Shown here piece by piece: positions 18,352 through 25,430 of a stretch of 64,000 nt of DNA (position 1 is its first letter; every line of letters starts with the position of its first letter). The notes under the pieces were generated by a model. The model was not told where the DNA came from. It was given only the letters and a program-made list of their open reading frames with translations, and searched no databases. A program made the translations under genes and the position numbers. This stretch comes from JBDGYW01 sp964518955 (GTDB lineage: Bacteria; Gemmatimonadota; Gemmatimonadetes; Gemmatimonadales; GWC2-71-9), in the NCBI GenBank assembly GCA_964518955.1, contig CAZFHS010000001.1, positions 62,001 to 126,000 of the forward strand, in the 5' to 3' direction.

Positions 18352-18500
18352 GTTCTGACTCCTCAGATTATGGAATTGGTGCTTTTTAACTATCTGCTGG
18401 ACGTATGAATGTAATCGGGAAAGTTGCGCCCGCTGTGCCGCTCATCGAGATTCAGATTGCTGTGAGAAACACGAAAACGTTCGAACGAACGGGAGAACAT

Positions 18501-20243
18501 ATGAAACGCACAATTGTGAAGTCAATCGCGGGCCTTTCGCTGCTTCTGGTTCTTGCGGCGGTGGGGACACAGGGACAGACCCTGCAAACCCCGGGCGAAC
18601 TCACGAATTTCAGGGCTGGCCCAACGATGTACGAGGACCTGCTGGAATTCGTCTACGAGCTAGACGCTCAGAGTCCCCTCATGCAGGTACAGCATGTTAC
18701 CGAGACCCTTCGCGGACGCGAAGTGGTTTTGGCCATCATGGCCAACCCGCCGGTTTACCAGGCGTCCGACGTGATCGGGTCCGACAAACCGGTCGTGCTG
18801 ATCGTCAACAACGTGCACGGCGGAGAGGTAGCAGGTAAAGAAGCCAGCCTCATCCTCATGCGTGATCTGGTGCTGGGTGAGCTGCGACCCCTATTGGACG
18901 AAGCCATCGTACTGAACATCCCATCCATTAACCCCGACGGCGCCGAGGAAATGCGCAGGACCAACGAGCAGAACTTCGACATGAACAGGGATTACCTGAA
19001 GCTCGAGTCGCAAGAGATTCAGGCGCTCCTGACCAATGTGATCAACGTGTGGCAGCCCGACATCCAGGTGGATACCCACCATGGCGGTTCCGCCCCATAC
19101 GTCATCACCTACCAGACGATAATGAACCCGGCAGGTGACTCGGAGATCATGCGGGTCGCGAACGAAATGATCATCCCGCAGATCCGTGAGGCCCTGCGCG
19201 CTGAAGACTATGACGGTTTCTGGTATTCAGGTCCCCGCCGTATCAACGGAGTCGAGGGTTGGGCACCAACATCGGTCGAGCCCAGGAAGCAGCATGTGTA
19301 CTCGGGGCTCTCGAACATGATCGACTTCCTCTTTGAGACGCCGTCCGGGACTCACCGTGTCGTCGACAACGGCACCAGAGTGGTTCCGATTCCACGTGAG
19401 GAGAGGTATCAGCATCAAGTGCGCGGCGAATATATTGCCCAGCGCGAGATGATTCGGTTCGCGGCTGAGAATCCAGAGCTGGTACGCGAGACGGTCAGAG
19501 GTGCTAAGGAGCGCGCGACCGCCCTCGGCGCTGACGACTCCGACAACGACCAGATAGTGCTCGAGTATGAGCAGGTTGCCAAGTTCGAGACCGACATCTG
19601 GAGAGATACCGAGTGGGGTGCGGACCGCGACCCATATGCTCCCAGAGATCCCAATCGTGTTGCCGAGTACGAACTGCTGCGGCTACCGGTGTTCACGAAG
19701 TTCGAGCCCACCCGCACCACCACACGGCCGTGGGGATACGTGTTGCCACCGCAACTCGCCTACATCGTTCCGCTGCTTTTGGACCACGACATCTCGGTTC
19801 AAGAGCTGACCGAGGCCGCGAGCCTCGAGGTAGAGGTGTACTACGCGACGTCCATGGACAACTCGCAGTACTTCCAGGGCCACTATCTGAACAAGGTCAC
19901 TGCTTCAAAGCGGACGGAGACGGTCGAGTTTCCGGTTGGTTCTTTCTTCATACCTTCGGGCCAGCCCAAGGCAAACCTCATCAGCTACATCCTGGAGCCC
20001 GAGACTGACGACAATCTCATTACCTGGGGTTTCCTAGACAGTTTCCTACAGGCAATGGATGAAGAACAAACCCAGCGCTACATCGAAAGAATGGCACAGA
20101 TGCGTGCGCGCAGAGGAATAGAAGGCCCACCACCTCCGGGACAACTCATCCCATTTTACCGTCTGATGAACAGTACGGCACTGCGGGGTGTGTTGGTGGA
20201 GAACTTCAACGAATACGAGCGGAATAGATACGTTAGGAAGTGA
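18501..20243 (+). CDS. Exported M14 family zinc carboxypeptidase
   Basis: About 580 residues from ATG 18501, the first start that gives a proper signal peptide (MKRTIVKSIAGLSLLLVLAAVGTQGQ); GGGAG lies about 7 bases upstream. VNNVHGGEVAGKEA holds the zinc-binding HxxE (His106, Glu109), INPDGAEEMRRTN is the usual substrate-binding stretch, and DTHHGGSAPY should supply the third zinc ligand. LFETPSG further on may carry the catalytic Glu. The last third has no clear domain match. It probably trims peptides in the periplasm or outside the cell. It is single-gene, with a hairpin terminator after its stop. Confidence 0.9.
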   Translation: MKRTIVKSIAGLSLLLVLAAVGTQGQTLQTPGELTNFRAGPTMYEDLLEFVYELDAQSPLMQVQHVTETLRGREVVLAIMANPPVYQASDVIGSDKPVVLIVNNVHGGEVAGKEASLILMRDLVLGELRPLLDEAIVLNIPSINPDGAEEMRRTNEQNFDMNRDYLKLESQEIQALLTNVINVWQPDIQVDTHHGGSAPYVITYQTIMNPAGDSEIMRVANEMIIPQIREALRAEDYDGFWYSGPRRINGVEGWAPTSVEPRKQHVYSGLSNMIDFLFETPSGTHRVVDNGTRVVPIPREERYQHQVRGEYIAQREMIRFAAENPELVRETVRGAKERATALGADDSDNDQIVLEYEQVAKFETDIWRDTEWGADRDPYAPRDPNRVAEYELLRLPVFTKFEPTRTTTRPWGYVLPPQLAYIVPLLLDHDISVQELTEAASLEVEVYYATSMDNSQYFQGHYLNKVTASKRTETVEFPVGSFFIPSGQPKANLISYILEPETDDNLITWGFLDSFLQAMDEEQTQRYIERMAQMRARRGIEGPPPPGQLIPFYRLMNSTALRGVLVENFNEYERNRYVRK

Positions 20244-20264
20244 GTTGTGAGTAGTAAGTGCGGG

Positions 20265-20298
20265 TGCCCGCCGACGGCCAAAGTGCCCTCGGCGGGCA
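20265..20298. terminator. Bidirectional hairpin terminator
   Basis: A perfect 10-bp stem (20265-20274 with 20289-20298, TGCCCGCCGA and its complement) with a 14-base loop, followed by TCTTCGTT on the plus strand. It lies between the convergent M14 peptidase and cupin genes and can serve both. The stretch just before it (20240-20260) contains a GTGAGTAGTAAGTG element like that at 49598. Confidence 0.75.
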
Positions 20299-20305
20299 TC
20301 TTCGT

Positions 20306-20617
20306 TCATGCCTCCTCGACGAACAAAGCCCGTACTGAGTCGGTGAGCGAGACCGCCATGTGTCGGTGTTCGTCGCCCGATGGGATGAATACACAGTCAC
20401 CTGGTCCATAGACCTCAGTGCAGCTATCGTAGCGGATTTCAAATTCCCCTTCGACGATCATCCCCACGTGGCCTCTGTTGCACCAATGGGGTTCCATCGA
20501 CTTGAAGTATTCCACGAGCCTCAACTTCTTCCCGTCCTGCACCACGATCTTGTGTCTGATGCCAGGCATCGGCTCTTTCCACTCCATCGAATCGAAATCG
20601 ACCCTGTAGCTGCTCAT
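20306..20617 (-). CDS. Small cupin-domain protein
   Basis: About 103 residues from ATG 20617, which overlaps the upstream gene's stop as ATGA; an earlier in-frame start would lie inside that gene. One cupin barrel covers the protein: EPHWCNRGHVGMIVEGEFEIRYD corresponds to cupin motif 1, with His and Glu candidates for metal binding, and VYGPGDCVFIPSGDEHRH to motif 2 (PGD, H). Cupins of this size bind a metal and a small ligand as isomerases, dioxygenases or sensors. Coupling to the epimerase-like gene suggests a shared pathway. Function is unassigned. Confidence 0.85.
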   Translation of the reverse strand: MSSYRVDFDSMEWKEPMPGIRHKIVVQDGKKLRLVEYFKSMEPHWCNRGHVGMIVEGEFEIRYDSCTEVYGPGDCVFIPSGDEHRHMAVSLTDSVRALFVEEA

Positions 20618-21735
20618 GCGTTGCTCTGGTGCCACGCAGCAAGTAACTCCGATTCGCGCTCGGCAGAGATTCCCGCTCTCAGCTCTTGTTGCCGTTCGAT
20701 TGGTCGTGACTTGTGGAATGCGAGTGTATCTCTCGCGGTCACCTCGAGTGGTCGGTACTTCAAGCCCGCTGCCAACGGCCGAGAGAGGTCCCAGCGGTTA
20801 AAGCCGATGCGGTCTTCTTGGGCAGGCATCCACAACGGCATGTGGGAGTACGGGCGCACCTCGTTTTCCAGCAGAAAGTCGGTCGATGCCCATGTAAACG
20901 AGACGGGGTTGGTCGTAACCGCATCAACCCCATCTAGCATGCCTTCGAACGTCAGAGGTGTTGCGGGTCCCAGTGCGTTGAGCACGCCAAGCGTTCCCTC
21001 TTCGACGAGGTGAACGTACCATTCCGCCAGATCGCGTACGTCGATGAACATCACGTTGTTGTTCGGATCGCCGGGTGCGAGCACTTCCCCGCCCCGATCT
21101 ACACGGGCAGGCCAGTAGGTGAAGCGGTCCGTTTGATCTCCCGGGCCGACAATCAGGCCAGGTCTCACAATGAGAGTGCGCTCCGGGAACGCCCGCTTGG
21201 CTTCTCTCTCGCACAGCGACTTTCGTGGGCCATACCCCAGATCGTCTTCTTGATCGGTCATAGACAGGTCGTGGTCGAAGACCTGCCCCGTCTCTTCGTT
21301 CAGCCCGACCTCGCTGAAATCGCTGTACACCGACCTAGTGGAGGTGAACAGATATGACTCGGTCGAGTCTTTGAGCAGCTGGGCTGACGCGCGTACCCAC
21401 GTAGGCCGGCTCGCCGAGTTGTCGATCACCACGTCCCAGGTGTGTCCCTCCAAAGCCGTGAGATTGTCACTTCTGTCGCCGACGAGCTTCTCGACATCGG
21501 GGAACAGGTGTGTGTTGGTGCGTCCACGGTTGAACAGTGTCAGAGTATGTCCACGATCCAGCGCATGCTGCACGAGGTGAGGACCAATGAAGCCGGTGCC
21601 ACCTAAAACCAGTATTCGAAGTGGGTGCTGCGCCTGGTTCGCGTTGCTTGTGGCGCACCCCACCAGTGGAACCGCGCTCAGCCCTAGTGCCGCGGCTGCA
21701 GTTGTTTGAAGAAAATCTCTGCGTGACGTTGTCAT
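20614..21735 (-). CDS. Tat-exported NAD-dependent epimerase/dehydratase-like protein
   Basis: About 373 residues from ATG 21735. The N-terminus TSRRDFLQTTAAAALGLSAVPLVGC combines a twin-arginine motif with a lipobox-like GC, so the folded protein is likely exported by Tat and perhaps lipidated. ILVLGGTGFIGPHLV is the extended-SDR NAD(P)-binding turn and LGYGPRKSLCE contains the YxxxK active-site pair. Closest in style are SDR proteins annotated as NAD-dependent epimerase or isoflavone-reductase-like. An SDR needing a dinucleotide cofactor outside the cytoplasm is unusual but explains Tat use. It is coupled to the cupin gene downstream. Confidence 0.87.
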   Translation of the reverse strand: MTTSRRDFLQTTAAAALGLSAVPLVGCATSNANQAQHPLRILVLGGTGFIGPHLVQHALDRGHTLTLFNRGRTNTHLFPDVEKLVGDRSDNLTALEGHTWDVVIDNSASRPTWVRASAQLLKDSTESYLFTSTRSVYSDFSEVGLNEETGQVFDHDLSMTDQEDDLGYGPRKSLCEREAKRAFPERTLIVRPGLIVGPGDQTDRFTYWPARVDRGGEVLAPGDPNNNVMFIDVRDLAEWYVHLVEEGTLGVLNALGPATPLTFEGMLDGVDAVTTNPVSFTWASTDFLLENEVRPYSHMPLWMPAQEDRIGFNRWDLSRPLAAGLKYRPLEVTARDTLAFHKSRPIERQQELRAGISAERESELLAAWHQSNA

Positions 21736-21759
21736 GAGTTGGTCCCGCCTACTTTGCAC

Positions 21760-21850
21760 GTTCGGTCATAGATGTTGGACTTTCGAAGCTCGCCGTTGAA
21801 GTTGGACGTTCGCCGGCGGATGTTCAACCTCCCGCGTTCTTGCGCTCTAG
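21760..21850. repeat. Degenerate intergenic repeats (GTTGGACGTTCG type) in a divergent promoter region
   Basis: Copies related to GTTGGAC(T/G)TTCG occur around 21775 and 21800, with shorter variants nearby. The region separates the divergent epimerase and acetyl-CoA synthetase genes, so promoters for both must lie in 21736-21936; no convincing sigma-70 boxes were identified. The style resembles the other intergenic repeats in this window. Confidence 0.5.
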
Positions 21851-21936
21851 GTGATTTACCCGGATAATTTCCAAATCGGTTGATTCGGCCGTTCACCGCA
21901 CCCAGTCGTCCGACGCGTTAAAACCACGGAGGCTCA

Positions 21937-23829
21937 ATGCCCAGCGAAGGCACCGTCTACCCGCCAACTCAGGACATCATCGACGCATCCCACGTTCCCG
22001 ACTACGACGCATTGCGAGCTGAGGCTGCCGCCGATCCGTCGGAGTTTTGGGATCGTATGGCGCGGGAGCTGGATTGGTACCAACCGTGGACCAAAGTAAT
22101 GGATGACTCCGACGCGCCTTTTTTCAAATGGTTCGTTGGTGGAAGGACCAACATCGTCCTGAATGCGCTCGACCGGCACCAGGCCGACGCCACCAGGAAT
22201 AAACTCGCGTTGATCTGGGAGGGCGAAGACGGCACGCTTCGGACTTTCAGCTACTTCGCGCTCAACCGAGAAGTGTACCAGTTCGCAAACGTCCTCAAGA
22301 GCATGGGTGTGAGCAAGGGAGACCGTGTTACCATCTATATGCCGCGAATACCAGAGCAGATGATGGCGATGTTGGCGTGCGCCAAAATCGGTGCGGTCCA
22401 TTCGGTCGTGTATGGCGGCTTCTCGGTCGAGGCTCTGGCCGGCCGCATAGAAGACTCCGAGTCGCGTGTGCTGATAACCGCCGACGGCGGTTATCTGCGC
22501 GGCAAGATCGTTCCGCTCAAGGAGATCGCAGACGAAGCACTACGGCGCTGCGGTACTGTCGAACATGTCGTAGTGGTCAGGCGCACTGGCGAGGAAGTCG
22601 CCATGGAAACCGAGCGTGACTACTTCTATGACGAATTGATGACGCTGCCCATAGCTCGTGGCCACGAGACAACCTGCCCCACCGAAGAGATGGATGCAGA
22701 AGATCCCCTGTTCATGCTCTATACGTCCGGGACCACGGGCAAACCCAAAGCCATCGTGCACACACACGGCGGCTATCAGGTCGGAATCTCGACCACCTTG
22801 AAATACGCGTTCGATCTCAAACCCGAAGACAGGTGGTGGTGTGCTGCCGACGCCGGATGGATCACGGGCCATAGCTACATCGTGTATGGGCCTCTGATTC
22901 TCGGAGCCACATCGGTGATGTACGAAGGCGCACCGACATATCCCTATCCCGACAGATGGTGGCGCGTTGTGGAGCGATACGGCGTGTCGATCCTTTATAC
23001 CGCACCTACCGCCATTCGGGGCCTGATGCGGTTCGGCGAATCCTGGGTGAAGAAACGCGACACATCTACACTTCGCCTGCTCGGCAGCGTTGGCGAACCG
23101 ATCAACCCAGAAGCATGGCGCTGGTACTACGAGGTTGTCGGCGAGAGTCGCTGCCCAATCATCGATACCTGGTGGCAGACTGAGACGGGCGCCTTCATGA
23201 TCACCCCTGTTCCGTCTCTACCGCTCAAACCGGGATCCGGCACCAAACCGTTCCCCGGGGTCCAAGCAGAGGTGCTGGATGAGGACGGGAATCAGGTTCC
23301 GCCTGGAGAGGAGGGGGCACTGGTCATCACGACCCCGTGGCCTTCGATGCTCCGCGGCATATATAAAGATCCCGAACGGTTCAAGGCGCAGTATTGGTCG
23401 ACCTACCCCGGCAAGTATTTGACGGGAGATTCAGCGAAGGTCGATAAAGACGGTTACTTCTGGATCATCGGCCGGACGGACGACGTGATTAAGGTCTCCG
23501 GTTACAGACTGGGAACGGCGGAAATCGAATCTGCCCTGGTGAGCCACTCCGCGGTGGCAGAGTCGGCGGCCATCGGCATTCCTCACAACGTCCGCGGCAA
23601 CGTCATTCATGCGTACGTGATTCTCCGAGACGGATACGAGGCTACGCAGGAGCTTTCGAAAGAGCTCGTGCTCCATGTAGGTCGTGAGGTCGGACCGATT
23701 GCGAAGCCTGAAGAGATCGAATTCGTGGATAGCCTGCCGAAAACCCGGTCGGGCAAAATCATGCGAAGGCTTCTCAAGGCCAGGGCGCAAGGGCTACCAG
23801 AGGGCGATATCTCGACGCTGGAGGATTAG
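21937..23829 (+). CDS. acsA: Acetyl-CoA synthetase (AMP-forming)
   Basis: 630 residues, close to the usual 650. GGAGG lies 5-6 bases before ATG 21937. YTSGTTGKPKAIVHTHGGY is the ATP-binding P-loop. WWQTETGAFMITP carries the Trp that limits substrates to acetate or propionate, GRTDDVIKVSGYRLGTAEIES is the hinge and A8 region, and KTRSGKIMRR contains the catalytic lysine. It makes acetyl-CoA from acetate, ATP and CoA in the cytoplasm. It stands alone, with divergent and downstream genes not obviously related. The match to AcsA is strong throughout; propionate is a possible second substrate. Confidence 0.94.
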   Translation: MPSEGTVYPPTQDIIDASHVPDYDALRAEAAADPSEFWDRMARELDWYQPWTKVMDDSDAPFFKWFVGGRTNIVLNALDRHQADATRNKLALIWEGEDGTLRTFSYFALNREVYQFANVLKSMGVSKGDRVTIYMPRIPEQMMAMLACAKIGAVHSVVYGGFSVEALAGRIEDSESRVLITADGGYLRGKIVPLKEIADEALRRCGTVEHVVVVRRTGEEVAMETERDYFYDELMTLPIARGHETTCPTEEMDAEDPLFMLYTSGTTGKPKAIVHTHGGYQVGISTTLKYAFDLKPEDRWWCAADAGWITGHSYIVYGPLILGATSVMYEGAPTYPYPDRWWRVVERYGVSILYTAPTAIRGLMRFGESWVKKRDTSTLRLLGSVGEPINPEAWRWYYEVVGESRCPIIDTWWQTETGAFMITPVPSLPLKPGSGTKPFPGVQAEVLDEDGNQVPPGEEGALVITTPWPSMLRGIYKDPERFKAQYWSTYPGKYLTGDSAKVDKDGYFWIIGRTDDVIKVSGYRLGTAEIESALVSHSAVAESAAIGIPHNVRGNVIHAYVILRDGYEATQELSKELVLHVGREVGPIAKPEEIEFVDSLPKTRSGKIMRRLLKARAQGLPEGDISTLED

Positions 23830-23911
23830 GGCCCTCAAACGGAGACGATGGGTTGCGCATCGTTACAAATATTGTCACTCTTGAATAGCCTTTTTTCAAC
23901 GAGGAACATCC

Positions 23912-24493
23912 ATGCGCAAGTACCTCACCACATTACTACTGCTTGCGGGAGTCGTTTGTGCGACCCACCCGGCACGAGCTCAGGAAGAAAGCAGCTTGAA
24001 AGCCGTAGGCGAGCAGGCGCCCAATTTCACAATACCCGGCGCGACACGTCATGGCGTACTCCGCGACCAGGTCAGTCTCAGCGACTACCGCGGAGAGACT
24101 GTAGTGCTGGCATTCTTCTTCCGCGCCAGGACGGGTGGCTGAACGGCTCAAATGCACGCGTACCGTGATATGTACGCGACAGTGTTTGAAGGTGGCAACA
24201 ACGTGGTCTTGATTGCGATCAGCGCTGACTCTCCAGAAGACCTCGCGTCGTGGGCGGCAGACGACGATTTCCCCTTCTTGATGGCGACGGATACGGATTG
24301 GGCGGTCGCCGCCAGCTACGGCGTACCTCTGAGGGAGAACAGATTCCTCGGTGCACGTACCGTCGTCGTGGTGAATCCGGAAGGCGAAGTGGCGTGGCAC
24401 GTCGAAAGGTTCCAACAGGGTGACGTCGCTGCCTACAACGAGCTCAGAGCGGCTATTGATGCGGCTAGGTCGGGATCGTCAGACCCGTCCTAG
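23912..24493 (+). CDS. Secreted selenocysteine-containing peroxiredoxin (AhpC/Bcp-like), UGA at codon 77
   Basis: Read through an in-frame TGA (24140-24142) this is one 193-residue protein. The N-terminus is a signal peptide (MRKYLTTLLLLAGVVCATHPARAQ). The thioredoxin-fold peroxiredoxin domain follows: GEQAPNFTIPG, then FFFRARTGG-U-TAQMHAYRDMY, then VVLIAISADSPE and GARTVVVVNPEGEVAWH. The family motif is TxxC, and the TGA falls exactly on the peroxidatic cysteine; both sides are in one frame and fully conserved. A hairpin at SECIS distance follows. The mature protein has no cysteine, so it would be a one-Sec enzyme reducing peroxides with an external reductant. The usual Pro of PxxxTxxC is Phe70. 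ATG 23912 has GAGGA at good spacing. A nonsense mutation is the alternative but would need to hit this codon by chance. Requires SelA/B/C/D encoded elsewhere. Confidence 0.87.
24143..24180 (+). promoter_or_regulatory. Bacterial SECIS-like hairpin downstream of the UGA codon
   Basis: A perfect 7-bp stem (24157-24163, CGCGTAC, with 24172-24178, GTACGCG) closes an 8-base loop CGTGATAT. The stem begins 14 bases and the loop 21 bases after the UGA; known bacterial SECIS loops lie about 16-37 bases away and have a G in the first two loop positions, as here (G24165). The element lies inside the coding sequence (codons for HAYRDMYA), as expected for SelB recruitment in bacteria. Confidence 0.75.
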
Positions 24494-25285
24494 CTACTTT
24501 CGGGGCCTCCGCAGCTTGGAGTCCTCGCCGACAGAGCGCGGTTCATAACGTATCTCCGCGGAGACTTGAGCGAGCTTCGGGGATACGTTGGACCACGCGC
24601 AATGAATTGTCCTGGAAGAGAAAAATACTACGTCACCCGCCTTAACCTCGTTTGAGACCCAGTCAACCTTTGGTTCGACCTGCAAACCCGAGAATGCGGT
24701 GAAGTGGTCTTTGACGTCGCGCCTCTGAGAACCCGGCACGACGCCGAGCGGCCCTACGTCCAACGGCATATCCACCAAAGGCACCCACAGAGTCCACATG
24801 CTGTCGCAGTGGGGGAGGTACCATTCGTCTTGGTGCGGGAGCGTCGTTTGTTCGGGGCACCCCGGTAGCTGGATCCAGCAGAAGTTCATGGAAGCAAGCC
24901 AAGCCGGTTCACCCATTACGGCCTCGTGGATATCCATGATGAAGGGTGCCTCGGCCAGAGCGAGGAAATCTGGGTGTTTGCAAAAAACCGGCTGAAACTT
25001 GACCCAATCTCGGTCGTCCCACCCTTTCCCAGATAGTTTCGCGTCTGGCATAGCTTGCATGATCGGCTGATTCTTTGCGTCTTCTTGCACCCAGCCGACA
25101 TTGACGAACGCCTCCCGAGTGAAAGCACGGACAGGTGCGAGCAGCGATTCGGGGATCAAACCGCGAAAATGGAGGTACCCCTGATCTTTCGCAACCGAGC
25201 GCAGTTCTTCCCGCTCATCGAGCAGCTGCGACGACTCGTTGAAGGGGCTCACTCGGCGTTCGCCGGGGAGCATGAGTACGCTCAC
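24494..25285 (-). CDS. Phytanoyl-CoA dioxygenase (PhyH) family protein
   Basis: 263 residues from GTG 25285, which has AGGAG 6 bases upstream. It is a non-haem Fe(II)/2-oxoglutarate oxygenase: HQD (His151, Asp153) and His228 in SRTIHCAW form the iron triad, and Arg246 in EIRYEPR binds 2-oxoglutarate. No signal peptide is present, so it is cytoplasmic. Members hydroxylate small molecules or acyl-CoAs; the substrate is unknown. Its stop codon abuts that of the selenoprotein gene (24491-24496), with no space for a separate terminator. It is divergent from the S9 peptidase gene. Confidence 0.9.
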   Translation of the reverse strand: MSVLMLPGERRVSPFNESSQLLDEREELRSVAKDQGYLHFRGLIPESLLAPVRAFTREAFVNVGWVQEDAKNQPIMQAMPDAKLSGKGWDDRDWVKFQPVFCKHPDFLALAEAPFIMDIHEAVMGEPAWLASMNFCWIQLPGCPEQTTLPHQDEWYLPHCDSMWTLWVPLVDMPLDVGPLGVVPGSQRRDVKDHFTAFSGLQVEPKVDWVSNEVKAGDVVFFSSRTIHCAWSNVSPKLAQVSAEIRYEPRSVGEDSKLRRPRK

Positions 25286-25430
25286 GGTACACTCCTATCA
25301 ACCAATGGCAGTTACGCCATACCACCGAACGTTGCGCCCGTTCTTCCTGCGGTCAAGCCCCCGGCGGAAATCGCTCTTTTCTATTAGCTTCTCATCCGCT
25401 GACCTAACCACCCCGTCAGGGAGACATGCG

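Noticed and set aside
23912..24142. The peroxiredoxin halves as two separate short genes
   Set aside because: They share one frame and the split falls on the catalytic residue; the second half has no ribosome site or signal peptide.
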